A DNA stretch of 64,000 nt, from NCBI RefSeq assembly GCF_040659735.1, contig NZ_JBFANZ010000020.1, positions 44,034 to 108,033 of the forward strand, read 5' to 3'. Below, piece after piece: positions 25,304-32,084 of the stretch. The translations under genes were made by a program, and so were the position numbers. The notes beneath the pieces were generated by a model. That model did no database searches, was not told the DNA's origin, and saw nothing but the letters and a program-made list of their open reading frames with translations. Source of the stretch: Micromonospora_I sp040659735. GTDB lineage: Bacteria > Actinomycetota > Actinomycetes > Mycobacteriales > Micromonosporaceae. How positions within the stretch are numbered: position 1 is the stretch's first letter; every line of letters begins with the position of its first letter.

Positions 25304-26230
25304 ATGGGCCGTTACGTGCTGAGACGGCTGCTCCAACTAGTCCCCGTCTTCTTCGGGACCACCTTCCTCATCTACTTTCTCGTCTGGAGCGTCCCCGGCG
25401 ATCCCTTCGCCGGCAAGTGCGGCGACAAGCGCTGCCCGGACTCCTACATCCAGTTCATGACGGAGAAGTACCACCTCAACGATCCGATCTGGACGCAGTA
25501 CGGCAACTACATGAAGAACCTGCTCCAGGGTGATTTCGGAGTGAACTTCAGCGGTCGGGAAATCAGCGACATCATCCTCACCGCGTACCCGAACACGCTG
25601 AAGCTGGCCATCGTGGCCCTCGCCGTCGAGGCGCTCATCGGCCTCACCGCCGGTGTCCTCACCGGCCTGCGGCGCAACGGCTTCCTGGACAACCTGGTCC
25701 TGGTCTCGACGCTGTTCCTGATCGCCCTGCCGACGTTCGTCACCGGCTTCGTGCTGCAGTACCTCTTCGGCGTGCAGTGGCACATCGTCAACCCGACCGT
25801 CACGAACCCGCCCGGCTTCGCCGAGCTCATCCTCCCCGGGTTCGTCCTCGGCAGCGTCTCGATGGCCTACATCGCCCGGCTCGCCCGCACGAGCATCGCC
25901 GAGAACCGGCGCGCGGACTACGTCCGGACCGCCATCGCCAAGGGGCTGCCGATGCGTCGGGTGGTCGGCATCCACCTGCTGCGCAACTCGCTGATCCCGG
26001 TGGTCACCTACCTCGGCACCGACCTGGGCGCGCTGATGGGTGGCGCGATCATCACCGAGGGCATCTTCGGCATCAACGGGATCGGTCGAGAGGTCTACCG
26101 TTCGATCGTCACGAAGGAGAGCGCGGTCGTCGTCTCCATCGTGGTCGTCCTGGTGCTCATCTACCTGTTCATGAACCTGCTGGTCGACCTGCTCTACGCC
26201 GCACTTGACCCGAGGATCCGCTATGAGTGA
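25304..26230 (+). CDS. dppB: Peptide ABC transporter permease (DppB-like)
   Basis: 308 residues. Begins MGRYVLRRLLQLVPVFFGTTFLIYFL, the standard DppB/OppB N-terminal helix; about six membrane helices; the permease EAA loop ADYVRTAIAKGLPMRRVVGIH contacts the ATPases. Chosen start at 25304 has GGAGG upstream. A Cys pair (CGDKRC) sits in the first external loop. Its stop overlaps dppC by 8 bases. Confidence 0.93.
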   Translation: MGRYVLRRLLQLVPVFFGTTFLIYFLVWSVPGDPFAGKCGDKRCPDSYIQFMTEKYHLNDPIWTQYGNYMKNLLQGDFGVNFSGREISDIILTAYPNTLKLAIVALAVEALIGLTAGVLTGLRRNGFLDNLVLVSTLFLIALPTFVTGFVLQYLFGVQWHIVNPTVTNPPGFAELILPGFVLGSVSMAYIARLARTSIAENRRADYVRTAIAKGLPMRRVVGIHLLRNSLIPVVTYLGTDLGALMGGAIITEGIFGINGIGREVYRSIVTKESAVVVSIVVVLVLIYLFMNLLVDLLYAALDPRIRYE

Positions 26231-27206
26231 CCCGACTTTGGGATCGATGGCGACGACTCCGCCGGCGGAGCAGCCCACCGTTCCCGCGACCACGGCCGCC
26301 CCGAACGCCGGCCTGTCCGCTCCGGATCGCAAGGAGAAGCCGCGCGGACTGCTCGGTGACGCCTGGCACGACCTGAGCCGCAAGCCGCTCTTCTGGATCT
26401 CGTCGGGGTTCATCCTGCTGTTCCTGGTGATGGCCGCCTTCCCGACGCTGTTCACCTCGGTGGACCCGACGCACGGGCTGCTCGCCCGCAGCCGGGTCGA
26501 GCCGAGCGGCGACGCGTGGTTCGGCTACGACGTGCAGGGGCAGGACGTCTTCGCCCGGGTCATTCACGGCGCCCGAGCCTCGATCGTCGTCGCGGTCCTC
26601 TCCACGATCGGCACCGTGCTCATCGGTGGGACGCTCGGCATCATCGCCGGTTTCAAGGGCGGCTGGTTCGACACGATCCTGTCGCGGATCGCCGACATCT
26701 TCTTCGGCCTTCCGTTCGTGCTCGGCGCGATCGTCATCCTCTTCTCGTTCAACCCGCCGGGCTCCAACCGCGGCAAGTACGCGATCATGGGGATGGTCAT
26801 CGCGTCGCTGGTCATTCTGAGCTGGCCGGTGTCGATGCGGATCATGCGCTCCGCGGTGCTGGCGAACAAGGAAGCGGACTACATCATGGCCGCGCGGGCC
26901 ATGGGCGCAGGTCCGGGACGGATCATCCTCAAGCATCTGCTCCCGAACTGTCTCGCCCCGGTCCTCGTCTACTCGACGATCCTGATCGGATCCTTCATCG
27001 GCGCCGAGGCCACGCTGTCCTTCCTCGGCGTGGGCCTGAAGTCGCCGGTGGTCTCCTGGGGGATCATGATCAACGAGGCGCAGAACTACATCCGGGTGTC
27101 GCCGTTCCTGCTGCTGTTCCCCGCCGGGTTCCTTGTCGTCGCCGTGCTCAGCTTCGTCATGCTCGGCGAGGCGGTCCGCGAAGCCCTCGACCCGAAACTG
27201 CGGTAG
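26223..27206 (+). CDS. dppC: Peptide ABC transporter permease (DppC-like)
   Basis: 327 residues. A variable cytoplasmic N-terminus of about 60 residues, then the DppC pattern with a first helix (ISSGFILLFLVMAAF), the conserved DVQGQDVFARVIHGARASIVVA, and the EAA loop ADYIMAARAMGAGPGRIILKHLLPN. Ends LGEAVREALDPKLR, the usual terminus. Forms the channel with DppB. Overlaps dppB and lies 9 bases before the first ATPase gene. Confidence 0.93.
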   Translation: MSDPTLGSMATTPPAEQPTVPATTAAPNAGLSAPDRKEKPRGLLGDAWHDLSRKPLFWISSGFILLFLVMAAFPTLFTSVDPTHGLLARSRVEPSGDAWFGYDVQGQDVFARVIHGARASIVVAVLSTIGTVLIGGTLGIIAGFKGGWFDTILSRIADIFFGLPFVLGAIVILFSFNPPGSNRGKYAIMGMVIASLVILSWPVSMRIMRSAVLANKEADYIMAARAMGAGPGRIILKHLLPNCLAPVLVYSTILIGSFIGAEATLSFLGVGLKSPVVSWGIMINEAQNYIRVSPFLLLFPAGFLVVAVLSFVMLGEAVREALDPKLR

Positions 27207-27215
27207 GAGATCCAG

Positions 27216-28250
27216 GTGTCTGACGTAATCGTGTCCGAACCTCAGCTCGACACCTCGGGGCGTCCGACCGGCCGCCTGCTCGAGGTCGAGGACCTCCGCG
27301 TCGAGTTCCGCACCCGGGACGGCGTCGCGAAGGTCATCAACGGTGTGACGTACCACGTCGATGCCGGGGAAACACTCGCCGTGCTCGGCGAGTCCGGCTC
27401 CGGCAAGAGCGTGACCGCCCAGACGATCATGGGCATCCTTGACACTCCGCCCGGCTTCGTCACCGGTGGCCAGATCCGCTACCAGGGTCAGGACATGCTG
27501 AAGATGTCGGCGGAGCAGCGCCGGCGGATCCGTGGCGAGGGCATCGCCATGGTCTTCCAGGACGCGCTCTCCGCGCTGAACCCCGTCTTCAACGTCGGGT
27601 TCCAGATCGCCGAGCAGTTCCGGATCCGGCGGGGGATGAGCCGCGGTGACGCCAAGAAGCGCGCCATCGAGATGCTCGACCAGGTCAAGATCCCCAACGC
27701 GAAGCAGCGGGTGACCGAATACCCGCACCAGTTCTCCGGTGGTATGCGGCAGCGCGTCATGATCGCCATGTCGCTGGCGCTCGACCCGCAGGTGCTGATC
27801 GCGGACGAGCCGACCACCGCGCTCGACGTCACGGTGCAGGCGCAGATCATGGACCTGCTCGCGGAACTCCAGCGCGAGCGGCAGATGGGTCTCATCCTGA
27901 TCACCCACGACCTGGGCGTGGTCGCCGACGTCGCGGACCGGATCGCGGTCATGTACGCGGGGCGGATCGTCGAAGAGGCGAACGTCCACGAGCTGTACGG
28001 GAAGCCGGCCCACCCCTACACCCTGGGGCTGCTCGAGTCGATCCCGCGGATCGACGAGAAGGGTCAGCAGCTGCGGACGATCAAGGGGCTCCCGCCGAGC
28101 CTGCTGAAGATCCCGTCCGGGTGCCCGTTCCACCCGCGTTGCCCCATGGCGCAGCCGGTGTGTCAGGAGAAGGTGCCCCCGCTGCTGCAGCTCGGGCCGA
28201 CCCGGGCCAGCGCCTGCCACTTCGCCGAGGAGCTTGTGAGCCGTGACTGA
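27216..28250 (+). CDS. dppD: Peptide ABC transporter ATPase (DppD-like)
   Basis: 344 residues from GTG 27216. Walker A GESGSGKSV, Q-loop FQDALSALNP, signature FSGGMRQRV, Walker B VLIADEPTTALD and H-loop ITHDLGVV are complete. The C-terminal oligopeptide extension CPFHPRCPMAQPVCQE has the clustered cysteines that in this family can bind an iron-sulfur cluster. GGAG lies upstream. Overlaps the second ATPase gene by 8 bases. Confidence 0.95.
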   Translation: MSDVIVSEPQLDTSGRPTGRLLEVEDLRVEFRTRDGVAKVINGVTYHVDAGETLAVLGESGSGKSVTAQTIMGILDTPPGFVTGGQIRYQGQDMLKMSAEQRRRIRGEGIAMVFQDALSALNPVFNVGFQIAEQFRIRRGMSRGDAKKRAIEMLDQVKIPNAKQRVTEYPHQFSGGMRQRVMIAMSLALDPQVLIADEPTTALDVTVQAQIMDLLAELQRERQMGLILITHDLGVVADVADRIAVMYAGRIVEEANVHELYGKPAHPYTLGLLESIPRIDEKGQQLRTIKGLPPSLLKIPSGCPFHPRCPMAQPVCQEKVPPLLQLGPTRASACHFAEELVSRD

Positions 28251-29259
28251 GAAAATCCTCGAGGTCCGTGACCTGGTCAAGCACTACCCCGTGACCCGTG
28301 GCGTGGTCTTCAAGAAGACCATCGGCCACGTCCAGGCCGTCGACGGGGTCTCGCTCGACCTGCACTCGGGCGAGACGCTCGGTGTGGTCGGCGAGTCGGG
28401 GTGCGGCAAGTCGACCCTCGCCCGGGTGCTGATGAACCTGGAGAAGCCGACGGGCGGCACCGTCCGTTACCGCGGCCAGGACATCTACTCCCAGCGCGGG
28501 GCGGATCTGCGCCGGCTGCGGCGTCAGATCCAGCTCGTCATGCAGGACCCGTACACCTCGCTCAACCCCCGGATGACCGTCGGTGACCTCATCGGCGAGC
28601 CGTTCGAGATCCACCCGGACGTCGCCCCCAAGGCGAGCCGGCGACAGAAGGTGCAGGAGCTGCTGGAGGTGGTCGGGCTCAACCCCGAGCACATCAACCG
28701 CTACCCGCACCAGTTCTCCGGCGGCCAGCGTCAGCGCATCGGCATCGCCCGCGCACTGGCTCTGCGTCCGGAGATCATCGTCTGCGACGAGCCCGTCTCG
28801 GCGCTGGACGTGTCGATCCAGGCCCAGGTGATGAACCTCCTGGAGAAGCTGCAGAACGAGTTCGGTCTCGCCTACATCTTCATCGCCCACGATCTCTCCG
28901 TGGTCCGGCATCTCTCCGACCGCGTCGCGGTGATGTACCTCGGCAAGATCGTGGAGACCGGCACGGAAGACGAGATCTACGAGCGGCCGACCCACCCGTA
29001 CACCCAGGCGCTGCTCTCGGCCGTCCCGGTGCCCGACCCGAACAGCCGGCAGAACAAGGCGATCATCCGGCTCACCGGCGACGTGCCGAGCCCGGCCGAC
29101 CCGCCGTCGGGATGCCGCTTCCGCACCCGGTGCTGGAAGGCGCAGGACATCTGCGCCACGGAGCCGCCGGCGCTGGAGACGCGTCCCGGCTCGGACCACC
29201 CCAGCGCCTGTCACTTCGCGGAGAAGCGGGAGATCGTCCCGACCCACGAGGCGGCGTAA
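28243..29259 (+). CDS. dppF: Peptide ABC transporter ATPase (DppF-like)
   Basis: 338 residues from GTG 28243. Walker A GESGCGKST, Q-loop MQDPYTSLNPR, signature FSGGQRQRI, Walker B IIVCDEPVSALD, H-loop IAHDLSVV; the C-terminal extension has CRFRTRCWKAQDIC. Forms the ATPase heterodimer with DppD. Last gene of the operon, followed at once by a terminator. Confidence 0.95.
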   Translation: MTEKILEVRDLVKHYPVTRGVVFKKTIGHVQAVDGVSLDLHSGETLGVVGESGCGKSTLARVLMNLEKPTGGTVRYRGQDIYSQRGADLRRLRRQIQLVMQDPYTSLNPRMTVGDLIGEPFEIHPDVAPKASRRQKVQELLEVVGLNPEHINRYPHQFSGGQRQRIGIARALALRPEIIVCDEPVSALDVSIQAQVMNLLEKLQNEFGLAYIFIAHDLSVVRHLSDRVAVMYLGKIVETGTEDEIYERPTHPYTQALLSAVPVPDPNSRQNKAIIRLTGDVPSPADPPSGCRFRTRCWKAQDICATEPPALETRPGSDHPSACHFAEKREIVPTHEAA

Positions 29260-29266
29260 CCCTCGC

Positions 29267-29298
29267 GCTTGCCGGAGTCGGCGACGACTCCGGCAAGC
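29267..29298. terminator. Terminator of the peptide-transport operon
   Basis: GCTTGCCGGAGTC (29267-29279), a 6-base loop, GACTCCGGCAAGC (29286-29298): perfect 13-bp stem. Also positioned to stop leftward chorismate mutase transcripts. Confidence 0.88.
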
Positions 29299-29434
29299 CG
29301 TGGCGTCGCACCCGCCCCGCACGCCTCCCGCGGCGCCCGGGCGGTCGCGCACGGGCGTCGCGGGCTGGTCGCGTTGACGCGGACGCGGTCCCGGTCACGG
29401 GAAAATGCCTCCGGTGACGGCTGCGGATCGCGCT

Positions 29435-29746
29435 TCACAGTGGTCCGCGGCCGGCCCGGAGCAGCAGCAGGGCGAGCTGGGTGCCGTCGGCGCCGAGAGC
29501 GGCGCGGAAGCGCTCCAGAATCTCGCGCTCACGGGAGAGGACCAGTCGCGTCCCGCCCGAGGCCAACCGTGTCTTACCGACCTGTTGCGACAGCGCTGCC
29601 CGTTCCTGCCAGAGCGCGATCAGCGCGTTGTCGATCTCATCGATGCGTTCGCGCAGGTCGGTGATGCGCTCTGCCGCCTCCGGCGCGTTGGTGCCGGTCT
29701 GCGCGGCCGGGCCGTCGGTCTGCTGTTCCACCACGTTCGCCTTCAT
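29435..29746 (-). CDS. aroQ: Chorismate mutase, AroQ-delta type
   Basis: 103 residues. Rearranges chorismate to prephenate, the entry to Phe and Tyr. The first helix ITDLRERIDEIDNALIALWQERAALSQQVGKTRL carries the active-site Arg and Lys; GGTRLVLSREREILERF and the end LLLRAGRGPL match the M. tuberculosis intracellular enzyme (Rv0948c), which is weak alone and activated by binding DAHP synthase through that C-terminus. As in mycobacteria it lies near uvrD1/pcrA and an M23 peptidase. GGAG lies 8 bases before the ATG. A Phe/Tyr-coding leader ORF and a terminator lie directly upstream. Confidence 0.93.
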   Translation of the reverse strand: MKANVVEQQTDGPAAQTGTNAPEAAERITDLRERIDEIDNALIALWQERAALSQQVGKTRLASGGTRLVLSREREILERFRAALGADGTQLALLLLRAGRGPL

Positions 29747-29791
29747 TCGGTGCTCCTGGGGTCCAGGCCCCCGGCTCTCCGAACCCGGAAG

Positions 29792-29827
29792 CGAAAAGCC
29801 CCGGGCTCAGGAGCCCGGGGCTTTTCG
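29792..29827 (-). terminator. Attenuator terminator upstream of chorismate mutase
   Basis: 17-base arms 29811-29827 and 29792-29808 (CGAAAAGCCCC... and ...GGGGCTTTTCG on the minus strand) with a tiny loop form a terminator with a U4 tract, 46 bases before the aroQ ATG. It lies after the leader ORF, not after the 5'-nucleotidase gene, so it should control read-through into aroQ. Confidence 0.88.
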
Positions 29828-29880
29828 TAGGTCTGTGTGCTCAGGCGCGACCTACGGCTGCCGGACTCCCGCAGCCGTAG
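29826..29880 (-). promoter_or_regulatory. Alternative RNA structures of the aroQ attenuator
   Basis: On the minus strand CTACGGCTGC (29880-29871) pairs perfectly with GCAGCCGTAG (29861-29852), overlapping the Tyr codons of the leader. The competing fold pairs CGTAGGTC (29856-29849) with GACCTACG (29833-29826) and, outside it, GGAGTCCGG (29869-29861) with CCGGGCTCC (29818-29810) in the terminator's 5' arm. A ribosome stalled on the FYFYY codons would cover the first arm, favour the second fold and prevent termination. Confidence 0.75.
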
Positions 29881-29909
29881 TAAAAGTAAAAGCGCGCCTC
29901 GTGGATCAC
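29841..29909 (-). CDS. Phe/Tyr-rich leader peptide of the chorismate mutase attenuator
   Basis: A 22-residue ORF, GTG 29909 to TGA 29841, reading M(V)IHEARFYFYYGCG then SPAAVGRA. Five consecutive aromatic codons (TTT TAC TTT TAC TAC) are the amino acids made through chorismate mutase. A -10 box CATACT ends exactly 7 bases before the GTG, with TTGCGA 18 bases farther up, so translation should be leaderless. A longer in-frame GTG exists at 29927 but would lie in the promoter. It is followed by competing hairpins and a terminator. No BLAST was possible; the assignment rests on the complete attenuator layout. Confidence 0.8.
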   Translation of the reverse strand: MIHEARFYFYYGCGSPAAVGRA

Positions 29910-29916
29910 GTGGTCG

Positions 29917-29946
29917 AGTATGCCCACGTTGACGCTGGGTTCGCAA
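29917..29946 (-). promoter_or_regulatory. Promoter of the aroQ attenuator transcript
   Basis: TTGCGA (complement of 29941-29946), an 18-base spacer and CATACT (complement of 29917-29922). The start point would coincide with the leader GTG at 29909. Confidence 0.65.
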
Positions 29947-29963
29947 GCATTCGCCAGTTAATG

Positions 29964-30008
29964 GGACGGACCCGGATTCGAGCGGCTGGGATGCCGTCCG
30001 GATCCGGG
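29964..30008 (-). terminator. Possible terminator of the 5'-nucleotidase gene
   Basis: Inverted pairs CCCGGAT/ATCCGGG (30002-30008 and 29971-29977) and GGACGG/CCGTCC (29994-29999 and 29964-29969) lie just after the stop codon. They offer alternative stems without a T run. Confidence 0.4.
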
Positions 30009-30020
30009 CCCGTACCCGGG

Positions 30021-31874
30021 TCATCCCAGCCGCGTGATGCGGTTCGCCGGCCCCGGCGCGACCGGTGCGCCGGCCCCGAGGTAGCCCACGAGCGCGTCCA
30101 CGTCGAAGCCGTTCGCCGTGGTCCGGCCGGTCCCCGCCGAGAGCGTCGTGAACCCGTCGCCGCCGTTGGCCAGGAAGTCGTTGGTGGTCACCCGGTAGCT
30201 CGCGGCCGGGTCGATTGGGACGCCGTTGAGCGAGAGCCCGCTGACCCGCTGCCCGGCCGAGAGCCTCGTGTCGTACGAGTAGGTGAGGCCCGCCGACACC
30301 TGCAGCACCCGCTGGCTGGTCTGTCCGGCGAAGCCCACGAACTGCTGCTCCAGCACGTCCTTGAGCTGGGCCCCGGTGAGGGTCTGCGTCACCACCAGAT
30401 TGTTGAACGGCTGCACGGTGAACGCCTCGCCGTAGGTGATCTGTCCGGGGGCCTCGCCGCCGCTGGAGGCGGCGTAGGAGAGCGAGGCCCGGACGCCACC
30501 CGGGTTCATCAGGGCGATCTGCGCGCCGTTGTCGCGGGTCCAGGCGAGCTGGGCGTCGGCGATGACGTCACCGAGCGGGCTCTCCTGGTTGGGCTGGTTG
30601 TCCCGGACGATGTCCGCGGTGATCGCGCCCACGACCCGGTTGGCGATCGGAGCGACCGCGGTCCGGTACGTGTCGGCGAGCGCCTTGGCCTGCGGATCCA
30701 CCAGCGCCGCGTTGCGCACGTAGCTGCCCGGCGTGGTCTGGCGCCAGGTGCCGTCCGCGTCGCGGACGCCGTTCTCGACGATCACGTTGCGCGCGGAGAT
30801 CTCCGCGAAACGTCCGCTGCGCCGGTCGATCGAGTAGTCGATGTCGGTGATCAGCTGGCCGTTGCTGCCGGCGCTGGTCACCACGGTCTGCGCGCCCGAC
30901 GAGTTCGGCAGCGAGCACGAGTAGAACCGGTGCGTGTGCCCGGAGACGACCAGCCCGAATTCGGGTCGGAGCCCGGCGACGATCGGCACGACCGGGCCGG
31001 AGAAGTTGGCGCAGTCGGAGATGCCGGGAGTGGTCGGCGGCGCGGACTGCTGGCCCCCTTCGTGCAGGAGCAGGACGAGGGACTTCACGCCGAAGCTGCG
31101 CAGCAGGCCGCCCCACTTGTTGGCGGTCTCGACCTCGTCGGAGAACTCCACCGAGGTGATCCCGGCCGGGTTGACGATGCGCGGGGTGCCCTTGAGGGTG
31201 AGTCCGACGAAGCCGACCGGGACGCCGTCGACCAACCGCAGGTCGACCGGGGGGAGGACCGGCAGGCCCGTGCGCTTGCTGACGGTGTTCGCGGCGAGGT
31301 AGTTGAACTTCGCCCCGGCGAACTCGTGGCCGGCCTTGCAGCCGTCCACCGGGTGGCAGCCGCCCTTGGTCATGCGGATCAGCTCGTCGACGCCTTCGTC
31401 GAACTCGTGGTTACCGACGGAGCTGATGTCGAGCCCGACGAGGTCCATCAGCTCGATCGTCGGCTCGTCGTGGAACGCGGCGCTGACCAGCGGGCTCGCG
31501 CCGATCAGGTCACCGGCTCCGACCGTGGTGGTCTTGCGGCCCTCGGCCGCGGCTTCGGCGCGGAGCTTCTTGAGCCAGGTCGCGAGGTATTCGACGCCGC
31601 CGGCGGGAGTGCCGTTGACGACCGCGCCGCTGCCCGTGGGCGGGTCGATGGCGCCGTGGAAGTCGTTGTAGCTCAGGAAGTTGCCCTTGACGGTCGCGGC
31701 GGCGGGTGTGCCGTAGGAGACCGTGACCGGGGCGAGCGCCGCCGCGGAGCGGTCGGCGGTCGTGGTCGTGGAGGTTGTCGTCGCCATCGGTATCGTGGCG
31801 ATGACGGCCAGTGCGAGGGCGGGCGTGGCGAGGTGACGCAGGGCCGCCCAGCCGCGCGAGCGCGGTCGGCTCAT
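30021..31874 (-). CDS. Secreted 5'-nucleotidase / metallophosphoesterase
   Basis: 617 residues with a signal peptide (arginine-rich start, then LATPALALAVIATIPMA). The dimetal phosphoesterase domain has NDFHG, GDLIGASP, GNHEFDEG, and GHTH; the C-terminal nucleotide-specificity domain carries NPGGVRASL, the F-x-VQPFNN segment and TNDFLANGGDGF. Hydrolyses extracellular nucleotides or related phosphates, probably for nucleoside and phosphate salvage. GGGAG precedes the ATG. It sits between genes that are adjacent in mycobacteria (aroQ and uvrD1), so it looks inserted. Confidence 0.93.
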   Translation of the reverse strand: MSRPRSRGWAALRHLATPALALAVIATIPMATTTSTTTTADRSAAALAPVTVSYGTPAAATVKGNFLSYNDFHGAIDPPTGSGAVVNGTPAGGVEYLATWLKKLRAEAAAEGRKTTTVGAGDLIGASPLVSAAFHDEPTIELMDLVGLDISSVGNHEFDEGVDELIRMTKGGCHPVDGCKAGHEFAGAKFNYLAANTVSKRTGLPVLPPVDLRLVDGVPVGFVGLTLKGTPRIVNPAGITSVEFSDEVETANKWGGLLRSFGVKSLVLLLHEGGQQSAPPTTPGISDCANFSGPVVPIVAGLRPEFGLVVSGHTHRFYSCSLPNSSGAQTVVTSAGSNGQLITDIDYSIDRRSGRFAEISARNVIVENGVRDADGTWRQTTPGSYVRNAALVDPQAKALADTYRTAVAPIANRVVGAITADIVRDNQPNQESPLGDVIADAQLAWTRDNGAQIALMNPGGVRASLSYAASSGGEAPGQITYGEAFTVQPFNNLVVTQTLTGAQLKDVLEQQFVGFAGQTSQRVLQVSAGLTYSYDTRLSAGQRVSGLSLNGVPIDPAASYRVTTNDFLANGGDGFTTLSAGTGRTTANGFDVDALVGYLGAGAPVAPGPANRITRLG

Positions 31875-32084
31875 CGGTTTCTCCCAGTCGATGGGGCGGA
31901 CGGTCGTCCCGCGGCGGATGCCGGCCGGGACCGTCCTGGGGGATCACCCGTCATAGTTCTCGACCGGGGATGAACACGCCAGAGCTGACGGATGACAGCT
32001 TGGTGTCCATCGGGGCCGCGGACACCCGACGCGCGTGTCCTGCGGGTCGGGGATGTCGGACCGGCGGCATAGAATCGCCGTGCG

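Noticed and set aside
29960..30020. tRNA-like segment with GGATTCGAGC
   Set aside because: The T-loop-like string has no matching acceptor, D or anticodon arms on either strand.
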